Of a DNA stretch of 64,000 bases, positions 1 to 13,400 are shown one piece after another. The translations under genes were made by a program, and so were the position numbers. The notes under the pieces were generated by a model. It saw only the letters and a list, made by a program, of their open reading frames with translations, was not told the DNA's origin and ran no database searches. The stretch is from Opisthorchis felineus (taxonomy: Eukaryota; Platyhelminthes; Trematoda; Opisthorchiida; Opisthorchiidae), in assembly GCA_004794785.1 (NCBI GenBank), contig SJOL01006429.1, forward strand, positions 137,334 through 201,333, read 5' to 3'. How positions within the stretch are numbered: the first letter of the stretch is position 1; each line of letters opens with the position of its first letter.

Positions 1-1105
1 GTTGCTCACTGAAGCTATCAAGGAATTCTCATCAACCTTAACGGTAGTAAGTACCAAATCAAGGGGAAAATATTTCGATCTTTTGTATACCGAAACACGA
101 AGCGGCCTCTGTGTGGTACATTCTGGTGCGGGAGTATCGTAAACGAGAAATCCATATTGGACTTCCTCTTTGTCTAACCTAATGAAGGGCAAAACGGGTA
201 GTGAACTGTGTCAAAGCTTCCACGTAAAGCTTGGAAATAACGCAGTGCCGGAAAATACTCTTCGATATCTCAAATGTCCTGCCTTCGTGCAGCACATTCA
301 GTTGAAGGAAATCGAAAATGGTCTAGTAAGCGGGAATTCGGTTGAGCCTCTCATTCGCACAGACCTAATTTGCAATTGTTACCCGATGAGCTTCGAGATG
401 GGCGAAACAGGTGGTATGCCTTCCTTATATAGTTTCCAGATGGAGGAACCAAAGACGGAGTGGGTATAGATAAGGTAAACTAAGGGTGGACCACTTGTGT
501 AATGGGTGTGATACGAAAAAGTCGAACAGACCTACAAATGGTGGAGACCAGCTTCCCTTCATTCTGTGCTAGCGTCGTATATAGAGAATAATCGTTGCTC
601 AATGCTGTTCGCATCCGCACTGACAACCAGCGCAACTAGAAAGGACCATGTGGAGTTGATTGCCTGGAACTAAGCTCAGGATACAACAATTACCAGTCCA
701 TTGGAAGCCGGCAATTTGAAATCATACACATGCTGCAAAACATGAATCTGGAATTCAAAAACAGACCCGACCCCTTCGACACAGATGTCTATATCAGCAG
801 GGTATTACTGAAGTCATTGGATTTGGACAGGTTGAAAATGCGCCAAACAAACCCAGATTGTTCGTATTATCATCTTCCTATCATTTCAAAAACCATTTGA
901 CGCCAATCAATTTTTATGAGCGAACATTCATCGGCTTTGAGCCAACGATTTCATAGTACCATGAGAACACTTCAACAGGATCAGTCATCTGGAAGCTTCC
1001 TTTGCGAGTTCCCAGTTGAAATTCACATTTCTTGACCAATCACATGTGCGCCCAACTACCGGGTGCATCAGAAAGCGTTCCAATGATTACAAGGTTACTA
1101 CTCAC
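1..1105 (+). pseudogene. Degenerate coding-like stretch, unrecognised
   Basis: On the plus strand the sequence reads almost continuously as protein-like. Bases 2-139 read in frame to a TAA, the same frame stays open from there to about 469 (99 codons open at 170-469), and further open stretches in shifted frames follow: about 510-670, about 640-898 (with DPFDTDVYISRVLLK) and about 899-1034. Stops and frame changes separate them. I recognise no domain. It could be a decayed retrocopy or transposon remnant continuing left of the window, or chance. No RyR exon was found here on the minus strand. Confidence 0.25.
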
Positions 1106-1447
1106 TTGTGAAGGTGGCAGATGCAGCGAACCCCCCGGTGGCACTGGCACAATTGCACGCATAGCTCTAGACTTGGGCGCGCCTGTTTGTGTACCAACAT
1201 CCGAAGCCATAGCTACGATAATTTGTCCAACAAGACGCACGCCAAACACTGTGCAACGCGTCAGACAAATGAGAATGCCGATTTGCAAACCCAGAAAAGC
1301 CAGAACAATGTCGGAGAAGGACATCTGACGGAGTGTGGACCATCCGGATGCAATGTACGAAGGACTTATATAGTGGAAGAGTGTGGAGAACGCCCGACCA
1401 ATGAAAGCCAAGTGTGTGATCTCCAGAAATCGATTGAACGCAGCCGT
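1106..1447 (-). CDS. RyR: RyR exon 45 (start of membrane region)
   Basis: 342 bp, phase 0 to 0. Acceptor tattttcaaag, donor gtgagtag. Encodes [40 protein letters not shown] and [20 protein letters not shown], then a Ser/Pro/Gly-rich tail. Position, basic helix and hydrophobic stretch fit the poorly conserved segment preceding the pore helices (vertebrate YRSLRRRVRRLRRLTAREA). Similarity is weak, so the exon is supported mainly by hydrophobicity, splice sites and phase. A further exon between 1448 and 3362 cannot be excluded. Confidence 0.75.
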
Positions 1448-4400
1448 CTTTGAAAATAAAAGGAAAACGCATGGTGCGGTTACGAACTGCGGGCAGTAAT
1501 GCAAAGGAAACACAGGGGGAAGAAAGTACAAGATGAATAAAACAGTTAACTTCGTGAAGTTACGCGCTAATCCATTGGATGGGACGGGACAATTCGTCTT
1601 CACCAATGTCATTCGGTTGGGTCTGCGTAATCAACCAAAATGTTTGAAAAAGCCAGGAACCAAGATACGTTTGCAATTCACTCATAACGTTCATTCATAC
1701 ACTCCACTGTGGATCACAGGTGTGAGCCTGACATGACCCATTTGAATTAACGAATGGAGAACATACGGCTGGCTACGCGGGAGCCCGTGTTCTGCCATCC
1801 ACAGCAGGCAACAGGGTTGTCAGCTTCCACATGACAGGATAAAACTAATACGAGTCGCAGGAAAACTCGCCGGACTACCCACGTTTTCTATCATAGCTCC
1901 AGAATCAAATGATTTCTGGTCGGTAGGTGATGGGAGAATTTGCAAGACTGGTAATAAAGTGCTATAGAGACGTAGAAAATGAAAAAATGGTACGAGCCCA
2001 TGACGTCGGCTTGTCGGTAGACAGCCGATGGTACTCTCCAACCATTTCGCTGTAAAACGGTTTGAACGGCGTCCCCTCATTCCGTTTCAGAGCAGCTGTT
2101 CTGGGGTCAGAGGCGTTGTACATTCGCCTTCGCTGCGCTTATATACTATACGAGGTCCTGATCAGGGGAAGATGGGGATTGCAACTTGACCAGTCCAACT
2201 TCTTGGCCGTACGGAACGTAAAGCAGCAATTGAAGTTGTTACGTAGGTGAACCCTTGTGTTGCCTTGTTCCCGTGCTCCACACCACCGACTACAGCGAGT
2301 GTCCGGAGTCATACGAAGCATCCAGTATTGTCGATTCACTCACTGTGTCTATCGTCTTGAACTGAATCTTCTGTCTACTGGAGTAGGCGAAGAAGCTCTG
2401 CCTTTGCCAGTGGTCCACATCGATGAACCAGACAAATGAGGGTCTTAGAAGCGTGGGACCATTACAGAAGAAACTGGTTTGTCGGGAACTACTGGTTCAG
2501 AATGCTCTTCTAGCTTATAAAATTATCATATTAGCAACAGAGAGGGGTCAGCACGGTTCTGATGCACACATCCAGATTCATTGCCGTCAGCAGTTATGAG
2601 GGGGATTCTTGAAGAAGAGGAAGATGTGCTGGTTCCCGCCTATCACGGCCTCAAGTGCCAGCTTCTGTTCTGTACCGTCGAGGAGTTGGACTGTACTCCT
2701 GAACTCCTCATGCAGTATGCAAGTGGAGCGAGTCTACAAGGGTTCAGACTCCTCTCCGACCCCCCGGAACGGGTTGTTGTTCTGTTCTGGAACAGCATAG
2801 AGAAGCTTCAGTCAAACTCTTTGCTCGTATAGCAAACTGCTTTATAGAGGCTTCATACCAAGATGGCCATAGAATTCACCACACCTCTGCCAACGACATC
2901 ATATCATGAAATAATACTATTATTTTGTTTCATCCATGTTTTTCACTTATTCGTTTCAAAACCACTTGACTTTCGTAATATCCTTAAGAATTCTGAATCT
3001 CATTTATAATGGGATATATCACCTACCGGCCGGAAAGCATTCAATCCCACGCATTATAACTGGAAATGTGATGAAAAACATGGATGGTCCTGTGATTTTC
3101 CCGTAGGGTGTATCTGCAAACTGGGTGATCTACTCATTCTTTTCGTTCCCAAGGGGACTAACCATCTGTTCGGCGGAGACGTTTGACCATGGACGGTACA
3201 TCTGTAGTGTTCACTGGATGCCATTTCCATAGGTGTTTGGTGCTTTCACACCGTGAGATTTTCGTTGGGTGTACCGAAACAAACTGCTTAGAGGAAAACA
3301 AGGGGCTCAGAAAATATTCACTACAGATCGCACATCAAGCGCGAAACACAGGACCAACTAACCTTGCTCAAAGTCATGTCGGCCTCGTCGCCGTTGATTT
3401 CCTGAGCATGTTGCATTTCGAAAATTGTGTCCTCACAAAAGTTGACGAAACATTCCAGCTTCTCCTTATCGCCGCTCTCTCCAACAACCGAATGTAGAAA
3501 TGAACGTTTTGATTCCTTAATTTGAGGGGCCTCCCACTGATCGATATGCTGCTGCCGGATTTCAAAATACACGCGCTCAATGCGCCCGTTGGAGCCGGTG
3601 ATTTCGATCCGACCTAGGTGAGGTTCGAACACATCTAGCACACCGCGAGCCTTTTCAACCAGACGTTCAAGTCTGACGCAAGGAAAGATCGACATTATTG
3701 GTCATTGCTAGCAGAGAGACGTCGGTAAAAGACGGGAGACCCAACTGGATAATTCGTTCATAATATCATTAGACGTATGCTACATCAAGAAACGGTGACC
3801 TAGTGATTTTACACTGAAGTATATACGGAATAATTGCTCAAGCCGTAAAACGATAACTCAAAGGTTTTGTTCAATTTTCTAATCCTACTGTGACCAAAGA
3901 AGTCCGAAAATACGGTAGGACAGTTTGCCAAAAAGAGTAGAAACGAAAGAAAGTGATTCGTCTCCATCAAATAATTGCTCAGAAGTCAAGTGGAGGAGAG
4001 CTGAAATGGCTGCTTCTCCAGTTTAGCCAGGAACCACTCGAATAAGATAGCATCTGGTTCTACAGTGATCTTAGAACAGCGCTGCGATGAGGTTGTAGGG
4101 TGACGCATAAAAAGACGAGGGTAAGGGCGATATAGCTGGGTTTGCTGTCACAGATACTTATGAACAAATGACGTGGGTGTGCAGCTGATCAAAATACTGA
4201 CTAGGATTGTATTGCCCACAAAATTCAGACATTTGGCATCGGATGACTGTGCATGAGGCACGCATCCCGAGCGGCGGGTCGTATGCTTTTGAGCGTGTGA
4301 ATAAACAAGGATAGTCCAAAGGCTGTCAGCACAATACACTCAGTTGTGTGCAAAGTCATGCTCATCCCTTCCCGTCAGCATTAGTTTGTTCGGTAGACTT

Positions 4401-7400
4401 CACCACGAAGTCTAGCTATCCAGAGGAGGTCTCGATATGATATCTGAGACTGTGCGTCGTCAACATGAACACCAGTCCACAACCACCGACCAGTTTACAT
4501 ATCAATAAGATCAATCCATGAGGTACGCATTCACAAAACTTTCTCCGTCGGACAAACAATCACGTGAACGCCAGCCTGAGTTGTGGGCTTGCGGATTTTA
4601 CTTCAGACTTGATACGTAGTTAACCAAGAAACTCTTCAGCGTGGTCTAAATGCTTGCATGCATACACGGAATTGAACTTCACATTTTTCAACCTGGGCGA
4701 TCTCAGTCTTTTTCTGAGTGGCTGTTACCTCGATATTCGAGTCCATCCCCAAACATCACAGTAGTTGCTATTTTTGCATGAAGCAGTTTTCTCCAATACA
4801 GATCACCGTTGGGAAAGATAGCATTAAGCTTCTGTGCGGATGGCCTAACTTCTAAAGCACCGTACACTAAGGCATACCCGAGGAGGAATGCTTTTATTTA
4901 CGTTTTAGCAGGATCTATGTCGTTGACTATGAAAGTTTGGGGGGCTTGACTTAGACAGGTGAGTAACCTTCATTTTAACCTTTGTTAGGGTTCACGGAGG
5001 GTTGGAAAGGCACTGGTACTTTGCAATCGCATTTTACGGGACATTTGATCAATAAATGAGCTTTTTATCAGGTCGATTCTTTGTGTCCTTGTGTTTCAAA
5101 GTTTGTTTTAGTATCCAATGGGGTTTTACTAGAGATGAAATTGAAATTTCGAGAAATTGCTCGTCCCAAGGTTCAGTCTTTAGGGGACCCAACTTAGCTT
5201 CAATAGAAGAAAGCGTAAGCGAGTATGCTTGTGTAAAATCTTGATGTCACAGTTTTCCACGGGTCAATTCACCGATTTCTTGTCTGGATAGGCTTTTAAT
5301 TGGTTTAAGAATGATAGTATTTGTCTGGCGAGCCAGGGATACCAGCAAATCGAGTGTGATAACGGCAGTGCCTCAGCTCAGCTCTCGCTCTGATCGGCAA
5401 AAGAACCACCAGAGGTGCACAACGTGTAGTAAACGCCCAAAACCAGGTCAAAAACACATGTACAGAATGTGTATGAGGCGACAATATTCTGGAAACTCCG
5501 ATGCCTTCTGAATGCTCCATTGACAACCGGCATTCGGCGGAAACGGGATCATGATTGGCTGTTAGGTCCACACCTTCGGCCAAGCAGAAATCACCTTGAT
5601 GCTGGACCGGCAAGCGGCCCGGTCATCTGGCAGATCGCTTGCTGGTTAAGCCTCTTGGCCGTAGCAACGCCTAACTGCGAACCGTAAAGCGGTTTTGGTG
5701 GGGATTCCGCCTAACACCGAGCCAGCCACTATTCATGGTTGTGAAACCGCAGGAAACGACGAAATGGCTAAAGACCAAGTGCAGATGTGCCTTGTTTACT
5801 CAGAATACGAAACACTTCGCATCAAGTAGCCCGGCTGGGTGCCTCGCCACCAGGAACGAGGGCCCAAAATGACCTTGGGAACCATCTTTTGATTTTGGTA
5901 AACAACAGTTGAACCTTGACTTTTTATTCCTCGTTTCAATAATCGAACGCTCTGACACTCACTGGTGGATGCCGCCACATCCCAAAGTCCAGTGGAAAAA
6001 AATTATAAAACCACAAGGCTGCGGTCAAGTATGGCTCTCTCCTTTGGGAAAAACACCTTGGAGAAAGAAGCACCTTATGGTGGCCCCTTATTTTGGCCTC
6101 CTCAGAGGAACACAACTGTTAGCCTCATTCAAACGAAGACAGCCGGTAAGCAGTACAATCAAAGAAGTGATTCGACCACACTATTGGTGGAATTATTAAA
6201 GATGCAACCATCTTGTTGATCTAGAAGTTTTCTCTAAAAAGGAGCTCTTTGAAAAAAGGTCTCCCACTCCGAGAAAAAACGATACTGGGATGCAAAGCAT
6301 CAAGTGCTCACCTTGGATCGAACGGCACGTGCTCAGACAAGTTGGTAAGCAAGAGTGCGAAATTGAAGCCAATATCTTCGGCGGGATTATAGAAGCGTTC
6401 GGTGAATTCCTTGAAATCCACCTTTCCATCTGCATTGGTATCCACGCAAGCAATGATGTAGCCGATTTCTTCGCTGCAGTGCGAGAAAAATAAAAGGGAG
6501 AAAATCTGATCGAAGGGTTCGGTCGCGGCTGCTTTATCAGTATGCATCTGCGTGAGGTTGACGTAAGAAAGACGTGTAGAGGCGGACAGACAGAAAATGG
6601 AGGCCTCCGAACTACCTGTATGAATTGATTGATCACTGTGCTTTAGAAAAACGGCAAATACGACTGAATGTGGCCAATTCTGACTGCAACATCTCAGTGC
6701 TACGAACTGAACGCAAAACGTGAAATGTAACAGTTGCCGCACACTATACGACAGAAACTAGTAGGCACCTTTGGGACACGTTCAAAAAGTCCTGTCGATA
6801 TATAAATGTTTGTGAAACTAGTCCATTCTTGAAATTTTATGCCAAAAAAATTCCCCAGTTTATGATTTACTTTCAGAGAGTTGTTAGTAAAACGCTGAAG
6901 TTATATGTACTGAATAGCGAAAAATGAACGGAATCTAAAAACGCACCCAGTTTGTTATCAGGTCCCTAATGTACCGCTAGAATGAGGACTGGTCCGTGAC
7001 CTTGACCATGAAATATATGCTGGCTACATGCTTTCGACTACGTCTTTGCTCTGAAGACTTCGGTCCCTACGAACTTGATGCAAGATTCACAAATTGTGGT
7101 TCATACATTGGGCCCTGGTGACCGTGTGGATATGTCCATCGACTAGCATTTCGGCGAGCCGGGTTCGAACCATAAATGGGCACCTTCAAATTGGAGACCA
7201 TCCCTCATCCTGATAATCTGTACACATTTTGTTCCGGAAATGAAGACGTACAAATAACCTGTATATGCTATTAAAAGATAGGGTTTCCACACAAATATCG
7301 AAACTTTAGGCGCGCAACTAGAGTCCTACACCCTGTATAACGGAACCCACCAACTAGTTGTATATGAGGCGGGGGATACGTAAGACTTATGCCCGTTGCT

Positions 7401-10400
7401 GCCAAACCACAAAGATTCTGAGGCCTATCGACAAGTAAGCCCGAATTTACAGTAAATTTACACTCCTAATGTTGTGTTCTGCCAGTATTTGCTTTAGCAT
7501 GCTCGGCTTCTCTAGAACTGGCGTCGCTTGAAGTGGGACTGTACAAGAACTGTACCATTGTACGCCATTGACTGCGCGCAGCAAATTACGCTTTTCGTTC
7601 AGGCGAGGACTGCACTGTTGTCAGGGTCTAGCCCGAGCTGAGTGCCGGTACTGTTGTCGTCGCCACTGCACCTGCGTGCGTTTCGCGACAAATGGCCTTA
7701 GAGTAAAGCATAGCCGGTGAGCCCCATTGCGTCGGTATACACTCCCACCGGTCGGTTCGACGAGGACGATCGGCCGCAGTTTCACCTAGTGCACTTTCGG
7801 TTGTTGGCTTGAAAGGTGCGAATTCCTGCAGTTCCCACCTATTCAGTATTTTTTTTTCAAAGATCCGGGTCGCTTGCACATTCATTGAAGCTTGCAAAAA
7901 ATCGATAAGAAAATAAAATACAAGAATTCCATGTACACGTAGCGTCTGCCTGGACGCAGACTGGAACCACTGGCCTCTCACTAACAAGGACATTTGGTCT
8001 CCGTCATCCCTGTGCACCTGAAATTTGCAGATAATTAGCCACATCTCTGCCGAATTGTCGATATTTGTCAGTGCCATTAGTTGGCCCCTTGTGTGACGCC
8101 CACAACGGGCCACATGGTGATATCGTCTAGATACTCAAAAAGTCTTTCTTGTAAATCGTCAGATATTTTCAAGTTAGATGCTAAAATCCAATTGACGGCA
8201 ATCAGCTGTGCTGACCTTGCTCCCCTTCGGTAAGCCCTTACGCCTGCATACCGCAACATATAGGAGAGAAATTTTAAATGCATGATGCAGACAGTTCTGT
8301 CAGGAAGGTCAGATTCCTAAAAATAATCTCAAAATGTCCGAAACCTACTGAGACCCTCAAACTCCACCAAAATCTCAGCAGATAAGCCGGCAAACATCCA
8401 GGCCAGCCAGTCAATCAATCGATCAATCAATTCAGCAAAGACCGACGAGTGTTCAGGCACGCCACAAAAGCACAACCGATTATGATGTGTTCGGGCACTT
8501 CATAGAAGCACCGTCGATGATGATGGGTGTTCACTAAACACCGACCAGACAGCCTGGATCAATGTCAAAAAGTGCCTTTTAAATACCGTGAGGTCCCCCT
8601 GTAACTTTCGCACTCGCTTGTTTGCAATAAAGCTGTTGTGTTCCTTGTTAGCGAGACATTTTTTAACACTAAGGCACTGAAGCGGGGACAGCAGTAGATA
8701 GAACAAGTTGAAAAGAAAATATTACAATACAAATCAATCATAGGGTCTCAAAGATATATGAATATCAAAATGCGGTTTGCGGTCGGAATGAATCGCATGT
8801 TCGTTCTAGTGTTAATTCGGTGGTTACGTTTCGTTCGTTTACTGAAAATGGCGTAAGAAGTTTTCAGCTTGACCAGATTTTAATTTAATCGATCATATTT
8901 CATTTGTTTTCTGGAAGACCGTTCATTTCACTCCGACTTGTTCAATATTATCGAGGTTATGGGCATTTTCTTAGAAATTTTAGCTGCTCAGAGAAACAGA
9001 AAGATGAACCGTGCAGATGTGAGCACAATCGGTGAACTAAAACAGGCAGTTTGAACTGGTAGCCATCAAATCATTTGGGTAGAAGGCTAATCGATTGGAA
9101 GGCCGACCAACTAAATCACGTGGAGGCTTTTTCTGTTCGGTTTTTTAAATGATATTTTTGTTGGTTTAACAAAGAAAACGATTTACTGATATGAAACTTG
9201 TCAGTTTCTAGACCATGGTGGGGCCGAAATCGACCCGAGTACCTTGGAAAGTCATCTTGTATCTTGGCTGCTCATCAGGTGGTACTTAACCCACCTTAGC
9301 AATACCATCTTCCGCCTTCCGTGGACTGACACAAACGTATTTCTAATCAGGCTGTACAATGCTATGCCATCTGTCCCTCATATCCGCTTCGCTTCGTCAC
9401 ACAGACCACGCGACGCTTTTGTCTGTCAGCCCTGGTTTATCTTCACTCAATTTTCAACCAACACGATCACTTAGTAAGGTTCCCATAAAGGAAGGAGGTT
9501 GGATCTAACACTTGCGTAACGGGAATAAAGCTAGGTTTATGCAAACACCGGCTTGAATGTGAACGTACACATACATTTGCTTGGACAAAGAAAGCTGTGA
9601 AAACAACTGAGAGTATTTTGAAAGTTGTGCGTTCACCACCGTGAATGACGTCATCCAGGCTCCAGTCCTCTTTTAAAAAAGCATGTCCTAGTTCATAGGC
9701 GAAAACCACATCAAAGGTCACTAACAGAGCGTTGCCGTCTAGCAAATAGTTCATATGCACTAAAAACGTGTCATTCTGAGCAAGGCTAAAACAGCCAGTA
9801 TGTGTACTGTAACAAATTGGTGGTGGCTGCGGGATTCGTAGAATTCACACCCACATCACTCTCGCAGGAACAGTCCTCCTGGTGTAATTATTCTGGTGAG
9901 TCCACACCAAAGGTTGGGGGAAGCACTGACCTCGACTTTCGCTCTCATCAGCAGTGCACATCCCTGGCCGTGTCGGGTTTTAAACTCCAGAAATCTGACA
10001 TGCGAACTCTCTTGAAAAACGAAAGTTGGAATTATTTCAAAAATGAACCTTTAGATGGTTCTACTTTGGATCCTGACCGCGAAATTCTTGGTATGGGAGA
10101 TTGATCCTGCGGCCAGGTTCGAAGCTTATCGATCAAGTGTGCTCTGCATCTACTGGATTATGTAGGTGACAGCTTGCGAAGCTTGATTGTCACGATTCAG
10201 TTATCGCCACCAAATAACTGACTTTTGAAATAATTGAGTCATCCGACATCTGCGCAAGGCTTTCTTCATTGTTCTGAGTACAAGATGATAAATCAACCAA
10301 GCTCATTAAGGAAAGTATTCTTTACCAGCGTTGTACTTAGGTCATTCGAAACACGAAGAAATCTCTTTTTGCAAATAAATCTAACCCGTGGTACTCACGC

Positions 10401-13400
10401 AGTGTACGTTTTCTGTTGTTCCAGTGCGTTGCGGAACTCCCGATGAGAAATCCATCCATCGCCGTTGACATCAAACGCCTGAGGGTGAGAAAAATAACGA
10501 ATCGAATGGAGCCAGTAACATATTAACCTATGAAAACAGGGTAAGTTTTGATATCAATGGGAAGTATATGGGCCATTTCCAAAGGCTATTTTCACTGCTG
10601 TTTTGACATCCTACAGTAGTTGTTGGTTCATTGCAAAATCTCCAGTGAAGATATTACCAACCCGGATAATCGATAGGTAGGTAGGTAGTTTGAACATGCC
10701 TAAGTAAGCCGGCAGTGTTTTGTTCCAGGATCGATTAAAATCAGAATGGCCGAAAGTGAACACTCACCAGGAAGGCATCCGATGTCGTGATCGCTTTCAT
10801 CCGAAGGAAGATGTCGAAGAATTTCAGTATCATCTACAAGGTAAGAAAAATCATGTGAGAGGCCAACATTTCGTCTTCAGATGTTAGCGGACGATAATTT
10901 GATCCAGCAGACGTTAAAGAATTCTAACGGAGATCCGACGCGGGAGATTACAATGCTTTAAGATGTAACTGTGACGGCATGTCAAAGATGATAGATTTGG
11001 AGGTTCCTGTTGATACACTGCCGCTTTTGAACTGCATCGTTGATTCAGCTTGGCATTAAAAACAGAGTTTTATCACTTCTTTGATGAAGAATGTCAAATC
11101 ATACTCTATAAAAGTCACCTCTAGATCAATATCGTGTCGTTTCCCTTTTTCAGTCCAAAAAGGCGGAGATTTTATAGAGCTCCCCCTCTTTCTGTCTCTA
11201 TTCCTCTCGCATCGTGACTGCTTGGGGAACAACTCACCTCTACGTAGGCAGATGACTCAGCCAGTGTGTCCACCATTTGGCGAGCAATCGGTCCGTTGAC
11301 AACATTTCCTTCAAGCATCGACAACAGCATGATCATCAATTCTTTCTGGAGATTCAGGAACTCCCGAAGTAGATCCAACTGATCCGGATCTCTACTCAGT
11401 TTGTCCTGCATTTGCGCTGACACGTAGATAAATCCACCAACAGCATCCCATAGACGGCTGTGGGCCAAAGCCAGCTGGTTACCAACGCATGGACCCTGTT
11501 AAGGAAGGTGTGTGGAGTTGCCGAATGAGATACTATAGTTGCTGAAAGTTTACATCAGGAAAAACTAACTAGAACAAACGCTATGGACAGGGAAATCTGA
11601 GCATATGACATGGTTCTCCTTTGTTTGTGATTCATCAGAATGGACTCTCTCAAAAGGAGACCAATCGTTGCTAATTAACTAACCTTGTATGGAAGCCGGA
11701 TCACTATGACCTTCGTATTAGACTGATCATGCTGGTCCGCGATGAATATTTTCAACTGGACACAAAAAAGACGGTCTGCGGTGTCAAAGCCACCAAAATA
11801 AAGGTCACTAACCAAGTTCATAGTCTTTCGAGGCTAAAATGTCTTAAGAAACGGAAAAGAGAGTAAAACAAACTAGTCCGACAATTGCTGGCATCAAAAA
11901 TATACTCTTGGGTTTCGCTATTGATCAGCTCGGGCACGAGGGAGAAAAGACGGTGAAAAGTAAAACATCGGGAAAATCTACCTGAATATACTCGGTCAGA
12001 CTTCGGAACACCTGTTTGCCGATTTTGATTGCTCGCACAAAGCTGCTCTTTCCCGATTCGTCTATGGTCTCTTTGTTTGAGTAGTGCCAGTAGAAATCCA
12101 TGATGGAATCCTGTAGACGCAGCAAGTAATCGACTGTGCTTATGATCAGATTGACCGAGACAGTGTTTCCGGCCTGCGTTCTGAGGTAGTCTTGGAACGC
12201 TGCAAGTTGAAAGCGAAAGGATGCCATTGTCAGAGGTAGTTCAGTTTTCGAGAAGCAAACAAAGAAGATATCAACGCTTAGCAGTAAAGAAAATCAGTCG
12301 AAATCAGTTCAAATCACACGAAAGAAACTGGGGGAAATATGGTGTATAATAACTAATTTGTCTGACATCGGAACCCTGCAACACAGGGATTGCACTGTCG
12401 TCCCCCTTGCCGTCATGTCCGAGTGTAAAAGTAACCATTTAAAACAAACCAGATTTGCTCCTCAGCGTATGTAGTTACCACTTGTGGTGTTCGTCGCATG
12501 GTGAGGTCTTCGGGGAATTGGTTTGGACAATCTATCAGTCACGTACAACTCTTCCCTTTTGTTTTGAATGGTCACAGTGCGCACACCTCGAGTTCGAATC
12601 CAGCCATCAGCATGTGAACGCTCCCTGCTGATCGAGGAGAAGCAGGAGACTTCTGCGTCCTTCTGAGGTTTTCGAGTCCGCCAACCTAATTGGTCAGATA
12701 GTTTGCCTTGTGATTGGGTCAAATCGCGGGCTGCCGCCCACTTCATTCTGCCCAGCCAATTGCGTCACTAGACGCATCAGTTGACAGATACATTAGTTGT
12801 GGTGAGAATATGTGCGACAAACGACAGGGATTCGAAACCGTTTTCACGTCTCCACGTTGTATTCCACTATTCAGTGGTTTGGTTTGTACGAGGAGACACT
12901 TCTGTCCATTGATTTTTTTTGGTGCTCTGATACAACCCCTATTATAATGTTCAGTTCAGACTCAGTAAGCTCTATGAAACAAGTTGACATGATATCACAC
13001 GTAGCAGAAAAACGAGACTATTCCAAAGAATTTGGTAGCTTGCTGACAGTCGACTACCATGCAAAAGCATTCACCTTTCCTTGGCCAAGTCCAGCTTGAT
13101 CAGCAGTCTGACCAATAGTACGAAACCATGAGTAGACCAAATGAGAGAAAACGGAGATAAACCAGCTTTTCTGAACAGTAAAAGCTAACTTCCACATGCA
13201 ATCAACAATATCAGATGCTGATTAGGTCCGATTTGACTACTTATACAGTTACACATCCTTGAGAAAAATTTTCGCCACGAACGCCTGTCAAAAACGTCAG
13301 TTCAAACGGAGGTATCATGGGATATGCCATTCTGTCGAAAGGAAACAGGGATCGACCAATCGGTTCTGACAACAGACTCTCTCCATTGAATGTTACGCGA

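Noticed and set aside
2581..2832. 84-codon plus-strand ORF
   Set aside because: It is open on both strands, has no recognisable family and lacks splice or promoter context.
7141..7165. tRNA gene or SINE suggested by gggttcgaacc
   Set aside because: An isolated B-box-like string with no A box at the right distance and no body shared with other copies. The same applies to 12590 and 60350.
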